Assembly: GCA_026986135.1 (NCBI GenBank)
Contig: JALSPD010000019.1
Span: 1 to 5,015 of the forward strand
DNA length: 5,015 nt
Direction: 5' to 3'
Source of the DNA: DHVE2 group archaeon
Lineage (GTDB): Archaea; Thermoplasmatota; Thermoplasmata; Thermoplasmatales; Aciduliprofundaceae
Position 1 is the stretch's first letter. Every line of letters starts with the position of its first letter. The translations under genes were made by a program, and so were the position numbers. A model generated the notes under the pieces. That model was not told the origin of the DNA. It searched no databases and worked only from the letters and a program-made list of their open reading frames with translations. Shown here piece after piece: positions 1 through 4,932 of this stretch.

Positions 1-1
1 A

Positions 2-610
2 GCCACTCTAATAGGCCTTGGACTCTCACTTCCCCTCGGATACCTCCTTGCCAGAAGGAACTTTGCACTTCGTAGTTTTGTGGAGGGTGTGATTGATCTT
101 CCAATAGTCATCCCTCACACTGTCGCCGGTATCATACTCCTGCTAGTATTTGGAAGCTCAGGCATCATAGGAGCTCCCCTTGAGAGCATCGGGATAAGAT
201 TCTACTATGCTCTTCCGGGAATCGTAATTGCCATGCTATTTGTTAGTATTCCTTTTCTCATAAATCAAATTCGAGATGGAATCGCAAGGGTGGATGAGAG
301 ATACGAACTTGTGGCCATGAATCTCGGGGCAACAAGAACCAGGGCATTTTTCACGGTGGTTCTTCCATTGATCAAAAAAAATGTGCTTTCCGGCTCCATC
401 AACGCCTGGGCCAGGGCAATGAGCGAGTTTGGAGCGGTTATAATGATCGCATTTTATCCAATGATAGCGCCCACATACATTTACTTCTTATTCACCAACT
501 ACGGACTCAGCGCGACTCTGCCTGCAACCTCGTTTCTCCTTATGATTACCCTATTAATCTTCGTGTCCCTTCGTGCTGTGTTCGGGAGGTTGAACGATGC
601 TGGAGATTAA
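2..610 (+). CDS. wtpB: Tungstate/molybdate ABC transporter permease, 5'-truncated
   Basis: Inner-membrane permease of an oxyanion ABC importer that would pass tungstate or molybdate from a binding protein into the cytoplasm. The reading frame is open from base 2, so the start lies outside the window; the GTG at base 80 is internal, because the codons before it already encode a family-like stretch ending GYLLARR. A LPIVIPHTVAGIILL segment (about 98-142) matches the ModB/WtpB pattern LPxVxPPTVAG. The cytoplasmic EAA loop, which docks on the ATPase, is seen at about 293-382 (ERYELVAMNLGATRTRAF...LP). Four hydrophobic segments are visible. The 3' end overlaps the ATPase gene by 14 bases, which implies translational coupling. 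Assignment to MetI-type permease is firm. The choice of Wtp over Mod rests on the apparent archaeal host and the partner gene, and the solute-binding protein is not in the window. Confidence 0.85.
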   Translation, partial: ATLIGLGLSLPLGYLLARRNFALRSFVEGVIDLPIVIPHTVAGIILLLVFGSSGIIGAPLESIGIRFYYALPGIVIAMLFVSIPFLINQIRDGIARVDERYELVAMNLGATRTRAFFTVVLPLIKKNVLSGSINAWARAMSEFGAVIMIAFYPMIAPTYIYFLFTNYGLSATLPATSFLLMITLLIFVSLRAVFGRLNDAGD

Positions 611-1634
611 AAATCTGCTTGTGCGCCTTGGCGATACCCAGGTTGAAATTCCCCATCTACATGTTGAGAAGGGGGACTATGTGGCAATAATGGGCACCAC
701 GGGAGCTGGCAAAACTGTTCTGATAGAAACCATCGCTGGATTTCATCCTGTACAGAGGGGAGAAATTCTCATTGAAGGGAAGAAAATAAACGGGCTTCCT
801 CCGAATAAGAGGGGTATCGCTGTGGTGTATCAGGACTACATGCTCTTTCCCCATATGACGGTGAGAGAGAACATAGGATACCCTCTGAAAATGCGCGGTA
901 AATACGATGAGGCGAAGATAAAAAGATACGCTGAGCTTCTTGAAGTGGAGCACCTCCTTGACAGGTATCCACGCACCCTGAGCGGGGGTGAGATGCAGCG
1001 TGTTGCAATTGCAAGGGCCCTTACAATGGAACCAAAGGTACTCCTTCTTGATGAGCCCTTCAGCTCCCTTGACATCAAAACCAGGGAAAGGGCAAGAAGG
1101 ATTGTTGTGGATGCCATAGCCCAGCTTGGAAGCACTGTGATTCACATCACCCATGATTTTGAGACGGCATGGCTCATGGCAAATAAGGTGGGCATAATGC
1201 ACAACGGCAGATTGATGCAGTTTGGTGAGATTGAAGAAATATTCTCGCGTCCAAATCTTGACTTCGTGGCGGATTTTGTGGACACCAACATACTTGCTGG
1301 TGAGGTAATTGGTGAGAGAGATTCCCTCACTGCAGTTAAGGTGGGTAATGTTGTTATATACACCTCAGATAGGGCAAGGGGAAAGGTACATCTATCCATA
1401 AGACCTGAGAGCATAATCATATCATCCAGAAAAATTGTTAGTTCCATGCGGAACGAGCTCAGGGGAAAAATTGTGCGATTGGAGAGAAGAGGTAATGTAA
1501 TAAGGGTATTCCTTGACCTTGGCACGTTTACCCTCGTCTCCGTACTCACTCCAAACGCAGTACATGCTCTTTCCCTCTCGGAAAATTCGGATGTGTTCGT
1601 GTATTTCAAGGCATCAAGCGTGCATATTTTGTGA
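597..1634 (+). CDS. wtpC: Tungstate/molybdate ABC transporter ATP-binding protein
   Basis: Cytoplasmic ATPase subunit energising the upstream permease; 345 aa, the usual length for this family. All ABC motifs are intact: Walker A GTTGAGKT (33-40), Q-loop Gln79, signature LSGGE (128-132), Walker B VLLLDEP (148-154), D-loop SSLD (156-159) and switch His186 (ITHDF). The C-terminal third (about 230-345) is a TOBE-type regulatory domain containing SIRPESIIIS and a MRNELRGKIVRLERRGN stretch, and it ends FKASSVHIL, like ModC/WtpC proteins in which this domain can sense the oxyanion. The ATG at 597 is supported by GGGAGGT at 584-590, six bases upstream, inside the permease gene. Substrate specificity (tungstate against molybdate or sulfate) cannot be read from the ATPase alone. 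Confidence 0.88.
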   Translation: MLEIKNLLVRLGDTQVEIPHLHVEKGDYVAIMGTTGAGKTVLIETIAGFHPVQRGEILIEGKKINGLPPNKRGIAVVYQDYMLFPHMTVRENIGYPLKMRGKYDEAKIKRYAELLEVEHLLDRYPRTLSGGEMQRVAIARALTMEPKVLLLDEPFSSLDIKTRERARRIVVDAIAQLGSTVIHITHDFETAWLMANKVGIMHNGRLMQFGEIEEIFSRPNLDFVADFVDTNILAGEVIGERDSLTAVKVGNVVIYTSDRARGKVHLSIRPESIIISSRKIVSSMRNELRGKIVRLERRGNVIRVFLDLGTFTLVSVLTPNAVHALSLSENSDVFVYFKASSVHIL

Positions 1635-1641
1635 TGTTTCG

Positions 1642-1650
1642 CCTTTTTAT
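1642..1650 (+). terminator. Possible T-run terminator after wtpC
   Basis: A CC-TTTTT-AT tract lies eight bases past the wtpC stop codon. Archaeal RNA polymerase can terminate at T-runs without a hairpin, and this one sits between the transporter genes and the next promoter. Only five Ts are present, so it is a weak candidate. Confidence 0.3.
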
Positions 1651-1670
1651 CAGTTAGGGAAAGTATGGGA

Positions 1671-1683
1671 GAAAGTTTATATA
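1671..1683 (+). promoter_or_regulatory. Archaeal BRE/TATA promoter for the surface-protein and peptidase locus
   Basis: GAAAG (1671-1675) followed by TTTATATA (1676-1683) is a close match to a euryarchaeal BRE plus TATA box. With usual spacing, transcription would start near 1703-1708, just upstream of or inside the inverted repeat and ahead of the leader ORF. It is the only convincing promoter I see for the genes from 1727 onward; those genes overlap or are separated by 11 bases or fewer, so one transcript is likely. Confidence 0.65.
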
Positions 1684-1696
1684 TGGTATGTCAGAT

Positions 1697-1730
1697 ACAT
1701 AACATCACAGGAGGTGATGTGCTAGTATGT
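1697..1730 (+). promoter_or_regulatory. Inverted repeat/hairpin enclosing a perfect Shine-Dalgarno
   Basis: ACATCAC (1702-1708) and GTGATGT (1714-1720) are perfect reverse complements separated by AGGAG. An outer 5-bp pairing, ACATA (1697-1701) with TATGT (1726-1730), is possible across a five-base bulge. The Shine-Dalgarno AGGAGGTGAT (1709-1718) lies across the loop and 3' arm, and the outer stem covers the ATG at 1727. As RNA, this could hide the ribosome site and start codon of the leader ORF. As DNA, it is a palindrome near the predicted transcription start, where a repressor could bind. If transcription starts at or beyond about 1703, the 5' arm is incomplete in RNA and the operator reading is favoured. 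Confidence 0.45.
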
Positions 1731-1768
1731 CAATTATAGCGGGTATTCCTCTGGAGGGTGATACATAG
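1727..1768 (+). CDS. 13-codon leader ORF abutting the next gene
   Basis: A short ORF encoding MSIIAGIPLEGDT is preceded eight bases upstream by a perfect AGGAGGTGAT Shine-Dalgarno (1709-1718), stronger than those of many full genes. Its TAG stop (1766-1768) directly touches the ATG at 1769, and its last codons contain GGAGGGTGAT (1753-1762), the ribosome site of that gene. This layout suits translational coupling, in which ribosomes finishing the leader would restart at once on the surface-protein gene. No clear attenuation signature, such as runs of one regulated codon, is present. It could also be a chance ORF between two strong ribosome sites. Confidence 0.4.
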   Translation: MSIIAGIPLEGDT

Positions 1769-2749
1769 ATGAAATGGATTGCTATACTAATTGTTTTTGC
1801 GATTCTTATTTTTGGAAGTATCATATATTTCTACCCACCTAGTCCAAAGGAATCCCCAAAAGATACGAGATATCTGAAGATACACATTCTTGTCAATCAG
1901 ACAAATTTCAATGTTACCATTACAATATTCAACAAAGGCAACAAATCAATTTCTACGCCCCACTTGGCATATACATACATCCTACAGTACCTCAATGGTA
2001 CCACTTTAGAATTATACAGGCCCCCTTCCAACTGCACTGCATTACCTCTCTCACCCGGGAAAAACTGGACGCATACGGATAACCTGTATTCTTTCCTGAA
2101 TGTGAAAAATGGTAAGAAGATTTTAAAACTACCTTCTGGAAAATTTCGGTTGTTTGCCCGATACAAGAGTGAAAACAATCCATATCATCCAAAACTCCCA
2201 TACGAGACAACAGATTCAAACATCGTAAGTATGGAAGCACCATCACCGTTAAAAGCAAGCCACGCAAAAAAGGCGCCTGTTATTGACGGAAAAGTAGATC
2301 CCGAAGAATGGAACGACGCAAATATTTACAATAAATCCTGGAAAAATGGTGGGCCATATGCACCTATAACCAATGGCCCAGTGAATATCACTCTCGCTTT
2401 AAAGTACGATGAGCAATATCTTTATGTGCTTTTCATCATAAGAGGTGCTGAATATTCTGAAGATGAAGAATTAAGAATCATAACGGAAAATTACATCATA
2501 TACGCGATACCCCATAGAGGAATGCATCAAATTCCTGAATCTTCCGTTGAAGGAGATTTTGAATTCTCATATGTGAATGCCACCAAGGAGCAGATTTTTG
2601 AGATTAAATTAAATATAAATGCCTATTTCTCTTACAAGAGCATATCTCCGTTCAACATTGTATATGTGGAAGATCAACAATCCAACTGGCATATCGTGCC
2701 TGTGGGAGGATGGAACAATGGAGAACCTGGGGTGGTATTCCGTGGATGA
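1769..2749 (+). CDS. Membrane-anchored surface protein with Ig-like and CBM9-like domains
   Basis: A 326-aa protein predicted to be anchored by one N-terminal hydrophobic helix (residues 4-22) with the rest outside the cell; no lipobox Cys is seen. Residues about 35-135 look like a beta-sandwich, with alternating strands, a FNKGNKSI turn, SPGKNW and a closing LPSGKFRLFARY strand, reminiscent of BsuPI/Ig-like folds. Residues about 163-310 resemble a CBM9/DOMON-like module: it opens PVIDGKVDPEEWNDA and contains the strand pattern LALKYDEQYLYVLF, as in sugar- or ligand-binding domains. Nine N-X-S/T sequons support a glycosylated extracellular location. The start is set by GGAGGGTGAT six bases upstream. 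The last residues (NNGEPGVVFRG) run into a stop while a peptidase frame is already open, so this may be the N-terminal half of a split sensor-protease. The ligand is unknown. Confidence 0.7.
   Translation: MKWIAILIVFAILIFGSIIYFYPPSPKESPKDTRYLKIHILVNQTNFNVTITIFNKGNKSISTPHLAYTYILQYLNGTTLELYRPPSNCTALPLSPGKNWTHTDNLYSFLNVKNGKKILKLPSGKFRLFARYKSENNPYHPKLPYETTDSNIVSMEAPSPLKASHAKKAPVIDGKVDPEEWNDANIYNKSWKNGGPYAPITNGPVNITLALKYDEQYLYVLFIIRGAEYSEDEELRIITENYIIYAIPHRGMHQIPESSVEGDFEFSYVNATKEQIFEIKLNINAYFSYKSISPFNIVYVEDQQSNWHIVPVGGWNNGEPGVVFRG
2704..2710 (+). promoter_or_regulatory. Shine-Dalgarno inside the upstream gene that decides the peptidase start
   Basis: GGGAGGA lies seven bases before the ATG at 2718 and within the coding sequence of the surface protein (codons for VGGW). 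It supports independent or coupled translation of the peptidase from 2718 and argues against the more upstream ATG at 2619, whose codons are an out-of-frame reading of the CBM9-like domain. Confidence 0.5.
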
Positions 2750-3560
2750 TGTGCATAGGTATTCTCATGTGCCAGCATTCTTGAACGATGGCAAGGCAAT
2801 GTACAATAAATTGGTGAACGATTATCGCTACTCTCCAAGCAATGTGTATCTTATGTCATCAAGATGGTACTCCAAATATGATGGTAGCTGGGGCTGGAGA
2901 GGACATGATAAAACCACGGAGAGCATAGTTGACGGTGAGGCAATGTGGGATGTACCTAACAAGTTTGATATAAAGGATGCATTAGATGAAATAGCATCAA
3001 AAATTACCACTCATGATTCTTTATTCATTACTATTGTCACCCATGGTGGACCGGGAGGATTTGGAATAAGAAGCAATGCTGATGCCCAGACATCAGAGGA
3101 CCATCCTGGATGGCAGGGAGAGAGCGTATCTTATTCCGATTTTGGAGACTATCTAAGCGCAACATTTGGTAATAATGCTAATAGGAAGTACGCGGTTATG
3201 ATCATTGTAAATCAAGCTTGCTATAGTGGGACTATGATGTCTCATCTCTACGGGGAGAACAGAATATTAATAAGTGCAGCAGATAGTACCCACGAGGCGT
3301 GGACAGAGTATGCGTATGCTTTAGTAGATACTCCATATCAGCATTTTGCCTTTATTTATGAGGGAAAACAAGGTTTACCTCCAGGCATTACACCAGGTTT
3401 TATTAAATCCCTGGGATCTCTTTTATCGCCTGAGGATATTTTCTATGCCTACTCCTCAGGAGTAAATGCACAGTACCACAATGGCCCTCACGCAGGAGAT
3501 TGGGATTCAAATCCACAATGTGAATCCTATGATATTATTCCATCAAAAATTTATTTATGA
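2718..3560 (+). CDS. C13-like (legumain/caspase-fold) cysteine peptidase
   Basis: A 280-aa protein numbered from ATG 2718. The catalytic pair is visible: His109 in FITIVTHGG, after a hydrophobic strand, and Cys168 in MIIVNQACYSGTMM, matching the HG and E-A-C-x-S-G motifs of family C13 (legumain, GPI8). The following LISAADSTHEAW (184-195) corresponds to the family's TAAN-type block. The N-terminal part (FLNDGKAMYNKLVNDYRYSPSNVYLMSS) matches the helix-strand preceding the active site in archaeal C13 relatives. The canonical hydrophobic first strand (YALIVG type) is not evident; GWYSVDD stands in its place, directly at the frame junction with the surface-protein gene. It has no signal peptide of its own, so it would be cytoplasmic if translated alone and extracellular if fused to the upstream anchor. 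The next gene starts 11 bases after its last base. Substrate unknown; a protease or transpeptidase role is family inference. Confidence 0.75.
   Translation: MENLGWYSVDDVHRYSHVPAFLNDGKAMYNKLVNDYRYSPSNVYLMSSRWYSKYDGSWGWRGHDKTTESIVDGEAMWDVPNKFDIKDALDEIASKITTHDSLFITIVTHGGPGGFGIRSNADAQTSEDHPGWQGESVSYSDFGDYLSATFGNNANRKYAVMIIVNQACYSGTMMSHLYGENRILISAADSTHEAWTEYAYALVDTPYQHFAFIYEGKQGLPPGITPGFIKSLGSLLSPEDIFYAYSSGVNAQYHNGPHAGDWDSNPQCESYDIIPSKIYL
3207..3268 (+). repeat. Direct repeat around the catalytic Cys, copy A
   Basis: This 62-base block in the full peptidase gene aligns without gaps to 4954-5015, with about 52 of 62 positions identical by eye. Most differences are at third codon positions or are conservative, which points to protein-level constraint after duplication. 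Confidence 0.7.
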
Positions 3561-3566
3561 GGTGAT
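3559..3566 (+). promoter_or_regulatory. Conserved Shine-Dalgarno of the first membrane gene
   Basis: GAGGTGAT overlaps the TGA of the peptidase gene and is followed by four bases and the ATG at 3571. It sets the membrane-protein start. The same motif and spacing recur at 4415-4422 and, as AGGGTGAT, at 4921-4928. Confidence 0.65.
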
Positions 3567-3570
3567 TATA

Positions 3571-4059
3571 ATGGAAGGGGGGAGTAATAATGTAATAGTA
3601 CGGGCCGTGTTTTTATCTTTAATTATTTTGATCTTTCTTTGGTTAGGTGAAGTTATTTTATGGCCTCAATCAGGGAAATACATAGTATATATCATGGCAG
3701 TTACTCTCATCGGAGCTATTATCTTATATATCTTAGGTTGGTTCACATATAAGAGAAAATCTCAAATTTTGGGATGGATTCAAATAGCATATTCCTTCAT
3801 TTGGTGTTTTCTATATTCTTTTTTAATCTATGTTCTTCTTTGTGGAAGAGTTGCCCCAGCGAGTCAAAATATAGTACATTCACATCAATCTATACTAGTG
3901 GAAGTTATTTATTTGATCATTCAGCCTGTAGCAGCACTTACATCTTTCAACGTCAGTGTTTTTTATAACATTGGTTATAAGAAACATCTTTACACTTCCA
4001 TTGTGGTCGCAATAGCGGTTACCATACTTTCTATTTTACTTGTGGGGGTTTCAACATGA
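3571..4059 (+). CDS. Small 5-TM membrane protein, first copy
   Basis: A 162-aa protein of unknown function with five predicted membrane helices at about 12-31, 37-57, 67-90, 108-131 and 140-160, a short basic loop YKRKS after helix 2 and a polar loop around 92-107. The start at 3571 is chosen for its Shine-Dalgarno at ideal spacing. An upstream ATG at 3466 in the same frame would extend 35 residues back through the peptidase tail and adds only out-of-frame sequence. The last bases overlap the next ORF by four (ATGA). It shares length, helix spacing and the G-x3-I-x-Y-S...L-Y-S pattern of helix 3 with the gene at 4427, so the two are likely diverged paralogues. Repeated pairing with peptidase pieces suggests a partner or anchor role, but nothing in the sequence shows a transport or enzymatic motif. 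Confidence 0.65.
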   Translation: MEGGSNNVIVRAVFLSLIILIFLWLGEVILWPQSGKYIVYIMAVTLIGAIILYILGWFTYKRKSQILGWIQIAYSFIWCFLYSFLIYVLLCGRVAPASQNIVHSHQSILVEVIYLIIQPVAALTSFNVSVFYNIGYKKHLYTSIVVAIAVTILSILLVGVST

Positions 4060-4415
4060 GAGTACACAATTTATTTGATGTCGCCGTGCTGATAATTTTG
4101 GCTAATGGTGAGCATGAAGCGTGGACAGAGGCTGCATTTCAGGTCTTTGGCATATGGCTTCAAACTCCTTATGAGCATTTTGCTTTCATTTATCAGGGAA
4201 GAATGAAAAAAGTTTATTATAATGGGCAATTTTTCTTTCCAACATATGATGGTTTTATATTGAGTATGGGGAATATGGGCGATCCCGAATCAATATCATA
4301 TATGTACCAGAAAGGAGACTATGCAGAACACAACAACGGGGACTCTTATGATGAGCATTACTCTTATCCCATGATTGTATATAGCAGGTCAAATCCAGAA
4401 AAAATATACTTATAG
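4056..4415 (+). CDS. C13-like peptidase tail fragment lacking catalytic His and Cys
   Basis: A 119-aa ORF homologous to the C-terminal third of the peptidase at 2718: VLIILANGEHEAWTE, TPYEHFAFIYQG and a KIYL terminus match LISAADSTHEAWTE, TPYQHFAFIYEG and KIYL there. Homology begins near residue 11; the first ten residues (MRVHNLFDVA) have no counterpart. Everything upstream in the fold, including both catalytic residues, is absent, so it cannot be a peptidase by itself. It carries a four-residue insertion before TPYEHF. The ATG overlaps the TGA of the preceding membrane gene, with GGGGG at 4044-4048 as a weak ribosome site. The frame is uninterrupted despite the truncation. It may be an expressed non-catalytic partner, a recombination donor, or a decaying duplicate; I cannot tell which. 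Confidence 0.6.
   Translation: MRVHNLFDVAVLIILANGEHEAWTEAAFQVFGIWLQTPYEHFAFIYQGRMKKVYYNGQFFFPTYDGFILSMGNMGDPESISYMYQKGDYAEHNNGDSYDEHYSYPMIVYSRSNPEKIYL
4089..4415 (+). repeat. Diverged direct repeat of the peptidase tail
   Basis: Corresponds to about 3267-3560. At DNA level the best-kept part is GCGTGGACAGAG (4120-4131 against 3298-3309). The protein match extends to the shared KIYL terminus and into the following ribosome site, so the duplicated unit includes the junction to the membrane gene. Confidence 0.6.
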
Positions 4416-4422
4416 AGGTGAT
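4415..4422 (+). promoter_or_regulatory. Conserved Shine-Dalgarno of the second membrane gene
   Basis: GAGGTGAT begins on the last base of the TAG stop of the peptidase tail and is followed by four bases and the ATG at 4427, exactly as at 3559-3571. This favours ATG 4427 over the GTG at 4418 or the ATG at 4421, which lie inside the ribosome site. Confidence 0.65.
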
Positions 4423-4426
4423 GAAA

Positions 4427-4927
4427 ATGATTGCAGAAAAATACAGATGGTACATTGTAGCAACTCTTGCAGCCTCTTTTTTATTTTTAATTTATTTCTT
4501 GGATTGGTGTTTTGCCTATTATTCGTTATGTATCATCGAATTTTCAAATGGCATCTTAATATTGTGGTTCATCAATATATCTATTTTGTATATTATAGGA
4601 TTCTGCTTTTACTCATCATACACAAACACCAAGGAAAAAATAAGTGGAATTTTATTGATAGGATATAGTATATACTTTGTTCTTTATTCTATTTACGCCT
4701 TCTCTGTGGGCGTGGGTGCTTCCGCAGTAGATAATAATCCAAATAAAGGCTCTCTAATGGTAGTGAATATAATACGTTTGCTTCTTTTGATATTTACACC
4801 CTATCTCTACATATCTCTTTTATTTATAAAGAAAGTTTTGGATGCCCGAAATAAAATACTTATATATGGGCTATCCACAGTCATATTAACGTGGTTTATA
4901 ATCTTTATTATATGGTTTATAGGGTGA
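4427..4927 (+). CDS. Small 5-TM membrane protein, second copy
   Basis: A 166-aa, very hydrophobic protein of unknown function with five predicted helices at about 9-30, 42-62, 72-94, 110-133 and 143-165, a short charged loop TKEK after helix 2, and a polar loop DNNPNKGS between helices 3 and 4. The topology and helix-3 pattern (G-x3-I-x-Y-S...L-Y-S) parallel the gene at 3571, though overall identity looks low. It follows a peptidase tail and is followed directly by another peptidase piece, repeating the order seen upstream. Base composition is strongly AT-rich: one 60-base stretch at 4561-4620 has 15 G+C. Confidence 0.65.
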   Translation: MIAEKYRWYIVATLAASFLFLIYFLDWCFAYYSLCIIEFSNGILILWFINISILYIIGFCFYSSYTNTKEKISGILLIGYSIYFVLYSIYAFSVGVGASAVDNNPNKGSLMVVNIIRLLLLIFTPYLYISLLFIKKVLDARNKILIYGLSTVILTWFIIFIIWFIG

Positions 4928-4928
4928 T
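4921..4928 (+). promoter_or_regulatory. Shine-Dalgarno of the third peptidase piece
   Basis: AGGGTGAT overlaps the end of the second membrane gene and is followed by four bases (TCAA) and a GTG at 4933. The four-base gap equals that of the two conserved GAGGTGAT sites and favours GTG 4933 over the in-frame GTG at 4924. Confidence 0.45.
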
Positions 4929-4932
4929 TCAA

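Noticed and set aside
657..1609. Several reverse-strand ORFs opposite wtpC
   Set aside because: They are shadows of a clearly real ABC ATPase with all motifs intact on the plus strand; none has a ribosome site or recognisable motif.
1513..1725. 70-codon ORF spanning the wtpC end and the promoter
   Set aside because: It overlaps the well-supported TOBE domain, runs through the TATA box and ribosome site, and shows no protein-like features.
2619..2717. Upstream extension of the peptidase ORF to ATG 2619
   Set aside because: This part is an out-of-frame reading of the CBM9-like domain, whose own frame continues with sensible strand pattern to about 2710; the first good ribosome site for the peptidase frame is at 2704-2710.
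2740..2752. Programmed frameshift at the stop of the surface protein
   Set aside because: No classical slippery heptamer or downstream structure is evident; a G4 length change or a true gene boundary explains the overlap more simply.
3466..3570. N-terminal extension of the first membrane protein from ATG 3466
   Set aside because: It overlaps the conserved peptidase C-terminus in another frame and has no ribosome site; the start at 3571 has a Shine-Dalgarno at the same spacing as its paralogue.
4375..4668. 97-codon plus-strand ORF over the start of the second membrane gene
   Set aside because: It crosses the conserved junction in a different frame from both the peptidase tail and the membrane gene; its hydrophobic look comes from the AT-rich composition.
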